NCBI GenBank assembly: GCA_018857735.1 | Contig: JABMCL010000714.1 | Span: forward strand, 217,001-281,000 | DNA from: Alviniconcha marisindica | Lineage: Eukaryota; Mollusca; Gastropoda; Provannidae | Length of the DNA stretch: 64,000 nucleotides | Direction: 5' to 3' | Shown here: one piece after another, positions 1 to 14,051 of the stretch | How positions within the stretch are numbered: position 1 is the stretch's first letter | Layout of the letters: each line of letters begins with the position of its first letter | Translations under genes and position numbers: made by a program | The notes under the pieces: generated by a model | Seen by the model: only the letters and a program-made list of their open reading frames with translations | What the model was told of the DNA's origin: nothing | Database searches by the model: none

Positions 1-113
1 GAAGGAGGTCATGTCCACCTCCAGAGGCAAAGTCTCCTGGCAGATGCTGGTGATGGCTGCATCCATGTCGTGCTGGTGCACGAAATAGTTGTGACGCAAA
101 CTCTGGTACAACC
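1..113 (-). CDS. SZT2: SZT2 exon 27 (runs off window)
   Basis: Completes a Gly codon, then 37 codons to the window edge: [20 protein letters not shown], then [10 protein letters not shown], matching vertebrate GLFRSLQQAQSV and ELLQEIDITPF. Two decayed copies of its acceptor region lie just upstream. Confidence 0.9.
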
Positions 114-3100
114 CTGCCAGCAAAAAGAATGCCAATGTCGCAGATTATTTATTCACTGAGTCAAGTCCTGCTGCTTCACAATGCTGCTGTAAAGCAAACT
201 CTGGTACAGACCTGCCAGCAAAAACACACATACACCAAGGACTATGGGTGGCAGCACATCATGCTGATCCAGACAGCAGCTATGATGCAAACAATGGTCA
301 AGCAGCTAGGGAAGGAGCTCATGATGAGATAGAACTCGGAGCCTCCCACCCTTCACTGATACTGCCAGTAATGAGAGTTAGATCAGAGATGTATGAGCGC
401 TCACCTGTCACAAAGCAGCTGAAGAAGGACTCGCTGATTAGGTGGCAGTGCTGCTTAAAGTCGCCCACCCCTTCATTCATGCTGTCCATGGACTTGCGGT
501 CCAGTGATGCTCTCCAGCTTGGCCGGGAGAACTCGGACTCCTCCTTCTCCTCAACCACACTGGCCTCCTTGTCAAACGATGCCAGGCGACAGCGAGTGAT
601 GGGCGATGGCTGGTTGTCATCGCCCTCAGCAGTGAAGGTCATGTCCTCATGCAGATCAGCAGGCAAGGAAAAGGTCCATCGATTAACGAGGGACTCGGTG
701 ATGCTGTGGAGATGACAGTCGTACACATAGACAGGGATGACCATAGGTCCTTTGGCAGGTGGGACAGCGGCTGGGCAGCTTGTATTTACCTGGAACAGAG
801 GAGGTGTATGTGACTGCATGTCTGACACACAGTCCTGTTTCTAACAGTGGGGTGAATGGGAGACCAAAATAATGGATGATTAAGAAAGGACATAAACACT
901 TGTACTGATTTTTTTGAAAGATTAAAATAATGTGTGTTTTTAGCTTAAAAGCTGGTTTGTTAATTGTGTTAAAATCTTTGCATGTTTTGCCAGAAGGGAA
1001 TGGGTCAGCTGTTCCTTCTGTCCTAATCCCAGTGACACGTCTGATTCTACAGTCATAATGAAGAAGGACAAAACCCACAGCACAGTGTCACTACTGGTAT
1101 GAATCAACAACCCACACACGTGCTGCTCAGGACTTAAATCACCATGATGCCAACCACACACAAGCCCATTCAAATGTTTCTACACCAACATGAACAGATC
1201 AAACACAAAGTACCCATTCTTTAACATCATCCTGGCGACTCTGGGCCACAGTGCGTTCTGGTGACTGGCAAGGCGAGGGCTCTGTCACAGTGATCACCGT
1301 GGCGGAGACATTTTCGCCGCCCGACATGGCCTCTGACCCCCTCCTTCCTCCTCCTGAAGTGAGTCCAGTGTGGCAAGAGTCGGTGTCTTCAAACACCGGA
1401 CAGGCAGCTGGTGCTGGTGCACCTGGTCCAGGTGAGGAGTCTGCCTCATTCACTGCGTCAGCCACATTGTCCGATGTCTGGCATTTGGGGCTTGTCATGC
1501 CTTCTACTTCTCCAGCCTGCAACAGTTTTTTTTTTTTTTTTAAAGCTGTTGTTGTTGGTGTTGTTTTATGAGAAAAACAATACATAACTGTTGGAGAAAA
1601 AAGTGCTAGGACCAACAGTAGCATAAATACCAGCCATGAGCCAGAGTGCTGATGAGACTGGAATCACACAACTGAGCTTTTGCCACCTCTTCTCTATACC
1701 AAACAAAAAGAGTCTCAACATTAAACTCCTGTGTACCTGCCGCATGCTCACACACACAAGCACCAACCTTCTTCTCCTCTCCACCAGACTCTCCCTCCAC
1801 CTCTTCCTCTTGCTTGTTGAGTAGCAGCAGGTCATCATAACTGGCAGGGAGGAACGTGAGCAGCATGTGCGCAGAACTCACAGCCTTTGTGTAACACTTC
1901 CACATGGGCTGGCCATGCAGTGGCCCATTCTGCGGGAACCTGGGGCAACAGCAGTGCAGCCATTAGCACCCACAGCCACGCCAAAGCTTTCCCTTTTCCA
2001 GCTCATTACAATCTGCAAGCCTAAATTCCAACCTTTCACAGAAGACAAAAATCAGAAACCTACTTGACATAGGCCTGCCCTTGTTTCATATTCTATGTCA
2101 GGTTAAGTTCTGCAATTCACGTCATCTGACTGTAGCTAATATCTCATCTCCACTGAATGTGCACACAAATTACTTTGAACTTCTGCCACAAATCTGCCAG
2201 TTTTTTGCTCTCTTTCTATGTTTTAGCTTATGGGACACACAGGGCAGCTACTCTTCAGGCACTGTGTGCTGAATATCTGCAATGTTCCACTTGACTAAAG
2301 TAAATCTGCTCAGGTCACTGGCAGCCTGGACCCGTCTATCCTGGCACATACCCATGAAGCACTAACCTTCCATTTGCTGTGCCAGAAGCAGCACCAGATG
2401 CAGAGTGGTCCACTGTCCTGGAAGTGGTCTGGGAGCTGGGATTCTTGGCAGTGTTCTGCGAGGTGTTGGGAGTCCTGCATGTGTTCGGTGTCTGTGGCGT
2501 GCTGGGAACACTGGCAGTGCCGGAGGTGTTAGGGGTGGAGACGTGCCTGTCTGGGGTGGGCTGCTGCCCTCTGTCAGCACCGTCTGGGTCTGGTGTAGCA
2601 CCTCCATCAGAAGCCTGAAGCATGACCGAATGACAGAAAAAGGTTCACTCCCCTTGCACAAACCAAACTGTGTCAACTTCACTGTTGAAATTCCATCTCA
2701 CTTGTCCTTTCTGTAACTATGACTTGTTCTTTTAGCACATTTCCCCCCTCCCCCCATCCACAACTGTGTGTACACACATGTGTGTGTGTGCATGAGTGTG
2801 AGTGAATGCTTTGAATGACTTGGCCCATATGGGTGTTGTTTTTCACTGTAAAGTGCCTAGGGTAGGTGCTGTGAAAGTGTAACATTATTATTATGACCTT
2901 CTGCTACAGCTGACAGCCTTACATCAAAATGCAGGTAGCTGTTTCTTTGGTACTGCCAGGTAGCAACATGAAATCTGGAGACATCTACAAAACTGGCAGT
3001 TCACCTGTTGCTTTACATTCAAAACTGACAGTTTGCCTGTTGCTTTACATTCAGTCACAAGCATACACAATTTACACACACTTCCAAAAATGAGTCAAAC

Positions 3101-6100
3101 ACCCATGCGGCAAAGAGCTAACAAAACAGTGCTTGCATGCATGCTGTTCTGTGCTGAATCTTAAGTACCCAAATGACCAATTACCATCTGCTCCAGCTCA
3201 CCATGGACATGACATGACAACACAACACACCTCAAAGAAGCCTGGCCTCTCACAGCAGGGGATGGTGGCGGCAGCTGTCCTACAATGGAAAGGAAACGGA
3301 TGCTGGGTCAGGTCTCTGGGCCTGCTGCACATCTGATCCAGGTAGCCCGCTGCAACTTCGCTGGACAGGAAGTGCTCCCTGTCATGGATGGCCCGGAACT
3401 TCTCAAACAGGAGGGAGAAGAGAAGCTCGTTGGATCCCTTGGGGTCGACACCTGCCTCCTGCTCTGATGCCTTACCTGAAAAGAATAGTTTTGTACAAAC
3501 AAGTACAGATACAGCCCTGCCTAGCATGATTGTAATGCTCAGCCTTTGGTCTATTTACTTGAAATGAATTGTTTATAATATTAATTTCTAGTACACAAAA
3601 TGATTACCTGAAAAATAAAAGCAGCCCTGAAAAAAGTAGCTCTTATAAAAAAGAGAGTAAAAAATCTATAAAAAGAACACAACTCTCAAAATGGTGATTT
3701 CCACTGACAGTGAGAGTCTACATGTATGCACTGTGTGCATTTGGCACTGTGAACATGCACATTTTTGTAAAGACAATTTTATACACCATATTACATATGC
3801 AGGTTTTTATTCTTGATCTTGAGGAGCAAATTCCACAGCACTTTAAACATTATCCATGAAAGATTCAAGCTTTATGGAGGCAACATAACAAAGCATTCCA
3901 ACAAAATGCACTGAATACACATTTTACTTTAAACTGGATCTTCACAAAGAGAAGCTGACGACAGCACAAGCGTATGCATGCCGTGCTTACCAGCTCTTAC
4001 ACTTTACCTGTCCCAACCACAAAAGTGGAGAAGAGCAGCTCTGCTTGCTGACTGCGAGGCAGGAGAGTGAGGAGGTCAAAGGGGAAGGGGATGAAGGAGA
4101 TGGTGGATTCCAGGTGTTTCTCTTCCTCCTCTGTCTGCCCTGCTGTGTGGCGCCGACCTGGGGTGGATGGGGGACTGAGAAGGGGGAAAAAAGGAGTAGC
4201 CAAGATGACAACCTGTGCTTAATGAGTACAAGTAACCGTCAACACAATAATTGTACAGTAAAGGTGTTCTGGTAGAGTCAATAATGTTGTCATGCAATGA
4301 GTAATTCTGTTGCACAAATAACAAGTTTCCAATAGAATGTATAAGCTCACTGGTGGGAACACAATAAATCCAGCAGGTATCAGTTGTCTGGTGGACACAG
4401 GGGCACTGGTGCAAGTGAGCTGTCCAGTTGGTGCAGGTGAGATCCAGCATGTATCAGTTATCTGGCAGGTGCAGTTAGATCCAGCATGTATCAGTTACCT
4501 GGCAGGTGCATGTTAGATCCAGCATGTATCAGTTACCTGGCAGGTGCATGTTAGATCCGGCATGTATAATCTGGCTGGCTGGCTGGCACAAATTAGATCT
4601 AGCTGTCCAGTGTATGTAACTTAGATCCGGCATGTATCAGTTATCTGGCTGGTGCAAGTAAGATCCTGCATGTATCAGTTATTTGGCTGGTGCAAGATAG
4701 ATCTGGATTGTATTGATTATCTGGCCCTGCAACTATTAGATCCAGCAAGTATCAGCTGTCCAGTGGATGCAAGTTAGATCAGAATTGTATCAGTTATCTG
4801 GCATGTGTAAGTTAGATCTGGCATGTATCAGTTATCTGGCAGGTGAAAGTTAGATCTGGCATGTATCAGTTACCTGGCAGGTGCAGTTAGATCCGGCATG
4901 TATCAGTTACCTGGCAGGTGCATGTTAGATCCAGCATGTATCAGTTACCTGGCAGGTGCATGTTAGATCCGGCATGTATAATCTGGCTGGCTGGCTGGCA
5001 CAAATTAGATCTAGCTGTCCAGTGTATAAGTTAGATCCAGCATATATCAGTTATCTGGCTGGTGCAAGTAAGATCCTGCATGTATCAGTTATTTGGCTGG
5101 TGCAAGATAGATCTGGATTGTATTGATTATCTGGCTCTGCAACTATTAGATCCAGCAAGTATCAGCTGTCCAGTGGATGCAAGTTCGATCAGAATTGTAT
5201 CAGTTATCTGCCAGGTGTAAGTTAGATCCGGCACGTATCGGTTATCTGGCAGGTGTAAGTTAGATCCGGCACGTATCGGTTATCTGGCAGGTGTAAGTTA
5301 GATCCAGCCTGTATCAGTTATTTGGCAGGTGTAAGTTAGATCCAGCATGTATCAGTTATCCGGCTGGTGCAAGATAGATCTGGCTGGCTGGCACAAATTA
5401 GATCTAGCAAGCATCAGCTGTCTGGCAGGTTAAGTTTGATCTGCAAAGTATCAGCTGTCTGGTGAATGTAAGTTAAGGCCTGGCATGTATTATCTGACAG
5501 GTGCAAGTTCGATCTAGCATGTATCAGTTATCTGGCTGGTGCAAGACAGATCCGGCATTGTTCATTATCAGCTATTCAGCAGGCGCAAGTTTGATCCAGT
5601 GTGTATCAGCTGTCCCACAGGTGGAAGTTAAATCCAGCATATATATCCTACATCTGGCTGGTGCAAGTTAGAGCTAGTGTGTACGAGCTTGCCACCCAGA
5701 GCAAGTTAGGTCCCTTGCCCAACTGAAGCAAGATAAATCTGGAGTGTGTCTGATGTCCACCTGGTGCAAGTTAGATCCGGTGTGTCTGTTGTCCAGCTGG
5801 CCCTCATTAGGTGTGGTATGTATCAGCTGTCTGTCACATCTAGCATGTACCAGACGTTCTGCTGGCAAAGTTAGATCCGGCATGCATCATCTGTCCAGCT
5901 GGTGCTTTGGTCATGCATTAGTTGTCTGGATGGAACAAGTTAGTTCCAGAGAGTATCAGATGTCATACGGTGCAACTTAGGTCTGGTATACATCAGCTGT
6001 CTGGTAGGTGTAAATCAGATCTGGCATGTATCAGCTGTCTGGTTGGTGCAAGTTAGATCTGGCATGTATCAGCTGTCTGGTTGGTGCAAGTTAGATCTGG

Positions 6101-7849
6101 CAGGTATCAGCTGTCTGGTTGGTGCAAGTTAGATCTGGCATGTATCAGCTGTCCAGCAGCCACAAAGTAGATCTGACATGTATTAGCTGTCCAGCTGGTG
6201 CAAATTAGACCCAGTGTATATCAGCTATCTGGCTGGCAAAAGTCAGGTCAGATCTGGCAGGTATCAGCTGCCCATCAGGTGTAAGTTAGGTCCAGCATGT
6301 ATTAGCTGCCATGCTGGCACACATTATGTCTGGCATTTGTCTGTTGTCTGACTTATGGAAGTAAGATCCAGCAAGTACCACCTGTCTGTTGGGTGTAGGT
6401 TAGATCCATCACATATCAGCTGTCCATGGGGTGTAAGTTGGATCTGGCATATGCACAAGTTAGGCAAAGGTTAGATCCAGCATGTGTTAGCTGTCCATCT
6501 GGCACAAGTTAGAGCCAGTGCATATCAGCTGTCCAGCTGGCATAAATTAGATCTGGTGTGCATCAGCTGTCCACTGGGTGTACATCAGATCCAGCATATA
6601 TTAGCTGTCCATTAGGGTATAAGTTAGATCCAGAATGTATCAGCTGTCCAGCAGGCATAGGGATAGCTCCAGCAGGTGTAAATTAGATCCAGCAAGTATC
6701 AGCTTTCTGGTGAGTGTCCCACATATCTAATTTGCATGTTAAAATCCTTACATACCACACAGATGATCTATGTCCCATATATATTTTCCATAAATATAGG
6801 TTCATTTTGTACAAGTACTTCATGTTGAAACTCAACTTACAGCGGATGTTGTACAACAACATCATGCTGTACAACATCATGCCTTACCTGGAGGTGCCTG
6901 ACTGAGTGACGTCTGTACCCAGGGTAGGTGTTTTGGCTGCATGCTGGCACAAGTACAGTAGATGATTGAAGGTAGTCAGGCTGGAGATGCACTCATAGTC
7001 CACATCAAAGAACTGCAAACACACAGGCAAAACAAGCTAAGTGTAAATAATTGCTTCAATAAATCTTTTAAGCTTCATTTTACATGTCCCCACCTGGACA
7101 AAAAGCCTTTCCCAGTAAAATGGGGTGAACAAGAGCTTCTTTTTTCCCCCTCTTGCATTGCTTCATTTCTGAAAACCTTCCTCTTCTCACAGTATTTTCA
7201 TCCTAACTAATATCAGTACCTAGTTTCTGCTACAGTCAGTGTGTGTGTGTGTGTGTGTGTTTGTAGTGCGTTACTTTATGTAAATTGTTTTGGTAGGACT
7301 ATGCTCTACATGTGTATAGAATATCATATGTAGGTTAATATGTATCATGTGAGCGCTCAGGGCGTTGATGAGCGCATGATAAATGTACATTATTATTATT
7401 ATTAGTCATGTAGCTTCATTCCATCTTCAATAAAAAATATAAAAAATAAACACACTAATTCACAGCGTGGTAAACTGAAGTGCTGAATGACTTTGCCCTC
7501 AGCAGGTTACTTTCCTGAATGCAACACACTATGATCAGACACAGGCCAGCTGCATGTGAAATTGTGGAACCTATCTGCATTATGTATATTATGGTCCACC
7601 TCTCCCTCCAATACAAATTTCTATCCCAGTTATGTACCTACCCTATATGATTTCCCTTCCCTCAGTCATATATGTGCATAAGTCCGTTCTCCATACATTG
7701 AGTACCATATTGTTTGTTCATACCTCTTCCTGTCAAATGTATGACTCACCGGAGGAAGGGGGGGGGGGGGGGGGGGGGGCAGATAGCAGATGTGTGTGTG
7801 TGTGTGTTTGTGAATGTATGTGTGCATGCATGCTTGTATATGGGTGGCT

Positions 7850-7881
<32 letters not shown>

Positions 7882-9417
7882 GAAGGTGTATGCATGTGAG
7901 TGCATGGAATTGTGTGTGTAAGTGTGTGCGTATCTGTGTGTGTGTGTGTGTGTGTGTGCGTGCGCACATTATTGTGCAAGTTACTGTAGACTTCCTGCAA
8001 AGTGTCACAGAAAATCAGAATGGCTGTCTTGCATTTGTGAACTGAAGTCAAACCTGTTTCATTGCTTTCTTTCTATATTACAGATCCAGTGTGTGCGTAT
8101 ACACTTCTCCAGTTACATGAGTTAATGTGCAGGCACACACACACGCGCACACACACAGAGGCATATGTATGTATGTATGTATGTGTGTGCATGTGTACAT
8201 GCATGGTGTGTGTGTGTGTGTGTGCATGCAAGGTTGTGTGCCTGCATGGTTGTGTGTGTGTGTGTGTGTACATGCATGCATGCGTGGTTGTGTATGCATG
8301 TGCATGTCTGTGTGTGTTGTGTGTGTGCATGTGTGTGTGTGAGCTCTAACCGAGTAGAAGCTTTTGTAAAGTTCAGCATTTTACATTGTTCGATTATTAA
8401 TATTTGATAGTATGCATCTAAAATAAACATGTGCATGACAGTAATGGTAATAATACTAATATACTGGGTCCAGTACTATTACCTGTCCAAGGCCTACCAC
8501 AGCTACAACCTACTAAACTAATAGATGTGTTTAAACAAAAATACCGCCAGTGCCATGTTGGTTCATTTAGCATTGCAGGGGTTGACTTTATCCCACCATG
8601 CTCATACCTTAAACTCCATCTTCTCAAAGTATGGACAGAAACAAGGACTGTGGCATGATGTAAGAACAAAAGTTAATAATCCCAACTGTTTATATTTTTA
8701 TATAAAAAACACAAAAACAAAAAAACTAATTTGAGTGGAACAGGCAAATAAAAATGTGCTGTACTTAATGAAAACTGATTTTTATATTTTTATATTCATC
8801 ATTTTGTGCTTCTTCCTGCCTGACCCACTGTATCCTGCATACATGTCCATGCTATCTTTTTGTTGCAGCCACAAAATCAACCTCCTGAATTTTATACACA
8901 GGATCAGTTTGGTGCATCCATCAATCAAAATAGTTATGTGTAGATCTGAGTGAATTGTGGGTCCATGTGATCACACAAGTCCGTTTATACTTTTCACACA
9001 ACTAAAAAGTCCTGTGCAATGTTCTGATTCATGTTTAGCTAGCTTACACTACAGTTCTGAACTGGAGATGTACTATGCAACAGGGCCCCAGAATCTGCAC
9101 ACCAGTGACCTTCTGTTTACTACTCTCCTTCTTTTCTTTTTCTGGGCTCTTGCCCATATACCCATGTATTTTAACTCCTCCATCTCCATCACTTTCTGCT
9201 TGTATGATCCAATCTTCTCAGTTTTTATGTCCTTCTTTTCAGCCTAACCCCCAACTGCAGATTAAAAAATTAAAGTACCCATCTGCTGAGAATCCAGAGC
9301 TACCAAAGGTTTTCCCTTTTATGCCTTGGGTCGATTTCTGCACAGATTAGTGAGAATACAGACTACCAAAGGTTTTCCCTTTAGAGCCTTACAGTTTCTG
9401 TTGAGAATCAAGAGCTT

Positions 9418-9490
<73 letters not shown>

Positions 9491-12400
9491 GTGCTCTCTT
9501 TCAACACAGTCTAAAGTGAGATGAACACTTTGATTCACACTTTTACTTGTGACTGGGTAACCTGCAGTTGGTTGGGCATTAAAGATCAAGAAATAATGAG
9601 TCCAGATGACCTTGTAATCATTATAATCATTAATCATCATCCTTGATTACCAGGTATGGTACGTTTGCTTTATCCCTGAAATGTGAGCATGGTTCATCCC
9701 TCAGTTCACTATGTCTGTATGGGCGGTTTACCCCACAGCTTATGCATACCTGTATGGTTCATGGGACATCCCTCACAGGTTATCATGTGCAAACTGTTTA
9801 TCCTTTAGCTGTGACATGTCACAGTGTGCCTGGTTCACCCATCAGTTTATAATATGACTGATGTTCAAGCCTCTCAGATTATAGTGTGTATGGTTCATAT
9901 TCACCCCTCATCTTATCATATGTCTATGGTCCACCCCTCAGCTTATCTTGTTTGCATGGATGGTTCATCCCTTAGCTTGTTTGTGTAAGGTTCATCCTTC
10001 TCAGCTTATCATGTGTGTGCCTATATAATCTATTATTAAATAGGTCATCTACCAGCTCATGTGATTTCAGATTAGTTTAGTGCTATTCTGAATGTTAGGT
10101 TCACTCCTGTACTTTATTCAGGCATGAAAATACTCTCCCTCTCCAAAAAAAGAAGGAAAAAAAACAAAAACAAAAACAAGAAAGCACACTAAAACAATGG
10201 AAACGTGGGGAGAGAGTGATGGCCTATTAAGTATTATCTTTCCAAACACTGTAAAGCTCACACAATCAAATAAATACTCATATCTCAGTCTCACACTTAA
10301 TAGAAAAGTGGGAGGAGAGGAGAGGGGAGGGGGAATCTACATGATTCTTATGCCAGAGTCAGAATTCAAGACTTCTGGTACCTATACACTGACATACTTT
10401 CATTGCAATACATTTTTTCTTTCTTTTCTCCAGTTCATGCAAGTACTTTCCTAAGCTGGCAGCTTTCTAACTGAATTGAGCTGACAATTCCTGCATCAAT
10501 TTATGATTGAATACTATTAATGTTTTATTTATGCAACAGTTGTATAATACATGTGAATATTATCAAGGTTCTCCAATTTTTTTGGGGGGGAATATTAAGT
10601 GTGAGAGACCCCCCCTCCCCCATGAGACTGAGATATGAGTATTTATTTGATTGTGTGAGCTTTAGTGTTTGGAAAGATAATACTTAATAGGCCATCACTC
10701 TCTCCCCACGTTTCCATTGTTTTAGCGTGCTTTTTTCCCCTTCTTTTTCCTCCTGTGTTTGTGTGTAGTTCAACTCTCTCCTTATATGTGCATGTGAAGT
10801 TATAAAATGTTTAATTTCCTGAGTGATTTTTAGAACAAAGACTGAGACCTTTAGAAATCACTGGCAGGTGTACCAATTCCAGATTCTACTGTCACTACCA
10901 CAAAAATTCTTCATTAAAACAGCCTGTGATAATGCCAAAGGGAGCCACTCTTTAATATTGTAATCTAAATGTGGTGTGTTTTGGCTCATCCCTCTTGGGT
11001 CATAAACATTTTAGTGTGGGTTTATCAAGTACCCTTGCCATTATGTGTGCACAAAATAACACTGATTGTATGCATACAATTCAGTTATAAAGGTCTCCCA
11101 GTATCATGTGTGCTGCCAAACACACCACTTCCTATTTGTTATCACAAGTCAAAGTCACAAGGTCGTGGTATGAATATGCTATAAGTGCTTTCAACATGAC
11201 CAGACTCAATTCAGTAATTCAACTGTAACATGCATATCTGAGCTTCTTATGTGTATGTATCACATACCTTAGATCAACTCTCACTCTCCCCACTTAAATT
11301 CCTGAGCTTTTTTATTATTAAACAAGCAGACCTTTCTCCACGGGGATTTTTAATGCCATCACTGAAAAGACAACCCCTATCAGGTGGCAATGATGCAAAG
11401 TGCATACCACAAGACTGAGTGTTGGTGACATCCTTTGCTCCATGAGTGTGGTTCCTTCCACTGATCATCTGACAGATGTATCAATGGAATCACCTGGTAC
11501 ACATCTTTTAACATCCAGTATCAATTTTAATTTTACACATGCTGCTTAATCTATTGTCAGTTGTACCCATCTTACCAGTTTGCTTCGCGATCTAGGCAAT
11601 TTGGCTGGCAAAGTAGTCTTTGGTCTAACCCCCTCTCCCCCACCCAATCCAAGAAAAAAAAATCTTGACAAAACAGTATCTAACCAACTGATGCCTGACC
11701 AATACTGAGTTTGCACCTCCATTTCCAATACTGGCAATAGCCAGGTATATTTACAGAATGTGCAATCCCTTCGATGGTGAGAAATTAAACTGCCTGGCAG
11801 AACACACTAATATATAGCAATAACAGTGATGGCCTCATAATATTTACTCAAAATGAACAACCTATTGCACTTGTCTGTTTGTTTGTTGTTGTAGTCATTT
11901 TTTGTTTGTTAGTTTTGTTGTTGTTGTTTTTCCCCACCCAAACCAAAACTGACCCATCTGTGTGTTGCTCATCACATTCACTTGTTTAATTCTGAGACAG
12001 ACTAAGACTTTTCTTCCCTCTCGCAGGATGGGTGGAGGTGAAATGTGCACATGCAAACAGACAATTAAAAAGAGAAAAACACTTGACAGCAAACAAAAAA
12101 AAGAGATCAAAAACAAGGGCAATTTTTGTTCACTACCATTTCAGCCTAGGAGGGTCTGTGCAGGCAAGGACATGTGTGTCCTATCTCCGCATGTAAAACA
12201 TATACTCTCTTGTTTTGTTAACACTAAAATGCCTTAAATCAACTTATGCTGTACAGTAATGGACAACTGAAGAAAGTACTTCAAAGGACTGGATCAAATC
12301 TTCTTTTTTATTTTTTATTTTTTAAAAGTTCTTTGACACAGATGAACGCTTCTAGTTCATTTCACAGCTGTTAAAATGCTTTCTACAACTTCAAAACACA

Positions 12401-13391
12401 AAAAAGGTTAAACCTTTATTTAAGCCCAGAATCAGTCTTGCAGAGGTAGTGTGCAAATAAAACTCAAAACATTTTGACACTCACACACCATCATCTTTAT
12501 GAGAATAAAAGTAAAATAACACACACAGATACTTCATTTGTTTTATTTCCATGTGAACATAACTGTCTCCCCATCTGTGCACATTGTTTTGTCATGTCTC
12601 ACTCTCACTTTTTTCTTTAAAAAAATATTTTTTAACAATCAGTATTGACCTCTTCTACATTTTGGTATATTTTTTCTAACACTGATTGTCATCATTCTTT
12701 TTGAATTTTTTCACACTTCATCTCTAGTTTAATGTATCATTGTTGTTTAGTCAAAACAGACTGCCTAACAATAAAAAAAGTGAGACTAACACAAACAGTT
12801 GCGTAGATCTCCAAAAAAAATCCTTACTCAATACTATAAATGGGTTTTACTGACAAATTGTACATAGAAAAGTTGTTTTTAAACAACAGTAATAAGTAAC
12901 CCTGATTAGGTATACCACAAAAAAACATAAGTCAAATCATACTACATGTTGAACATAAATTAAATGAACTGTTACACCAGCCAGATTAGATTTTGAATAT
13001 TATCAAAAATGTCTTCTAGTTCTACTCTGGCCTACAAAGTAATGTGCAGTCACAGGTTAGGTGAGGGGCGGATTTGAGTTATCACAAAATTGACTGTTAC
13101 TGAATGGTCCCTGATAATCCTGGGACTGGTGATGTGACTGCCCCAGCTCAAAACATGGGTCTATTATCAGCTTTAGTGATAGGAGCTGATTACAGCCAGC
13201 CAAGTGTGATAACATGGAAGGGATGGTCGGATAAAGTCCAGCTGATAAGTACAATATTTGGATCAGTCTGCTCTGATTTTTTAAATCACCCCATCAGCAT
13301 ACGTGTGCAACTGCACGCACTAATGTGACTGTTCAGCACACACACGCACACATGAGACAGAGAGAGAGAGAGAGAAGGAAAAAAAGAGACA

Positions 13392-13442
<51 letters not shown>

Positions 13443-13805
13443 GGGTACAGAAGAAAAAAAACAACAAAAGATCAGCTTCATGCATTGTAGCAGTCATTAT
13501 TAATGCACATGATGTAAACACAACCATATACACATCACTTTCTCTTTGCACTTACTTTCTCTGCCACATATCATTAGGTGGCACACATACTACCATTTTA
13601 ATATTTGTGTACTGTGTAGACAACAGCTGCATTTGATTGACTTTCACCTTTTTCAGTCAGTAGCATTAAAACTTGTCACCTTTGCGCAACCCACACGCAC
13701 CATGGCAAACTCTTTTTTCTGGCATGAAAAATCCAGTCTTCTCCCCCCCCCCCAAAAAACAACAACACAAGCACACATTTGCATGTATGTATGTGCACAA
13801 ACCCC

Positions 13806-13877
<72 letters not shown>

Positions 13878-13906
13878 CAGAGACAGAGAGAGACAGGGAT
13901 AGAGAG

Positions 13907-13959
<53 letters not shown>

Positions 13960-13998
13960 GAGAGAGAGAGAGAGAGAGACAGAGACACAGAGAGAGAG

Positions 13999-14051
<53 letters not shown>

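Noticed and set aside
7632..8436. Several overlapping ORFs rich in Cys/Val or His/Thr
   Set aside because: They come from TG/AG simple repeats; no conserved domain or splice signals.
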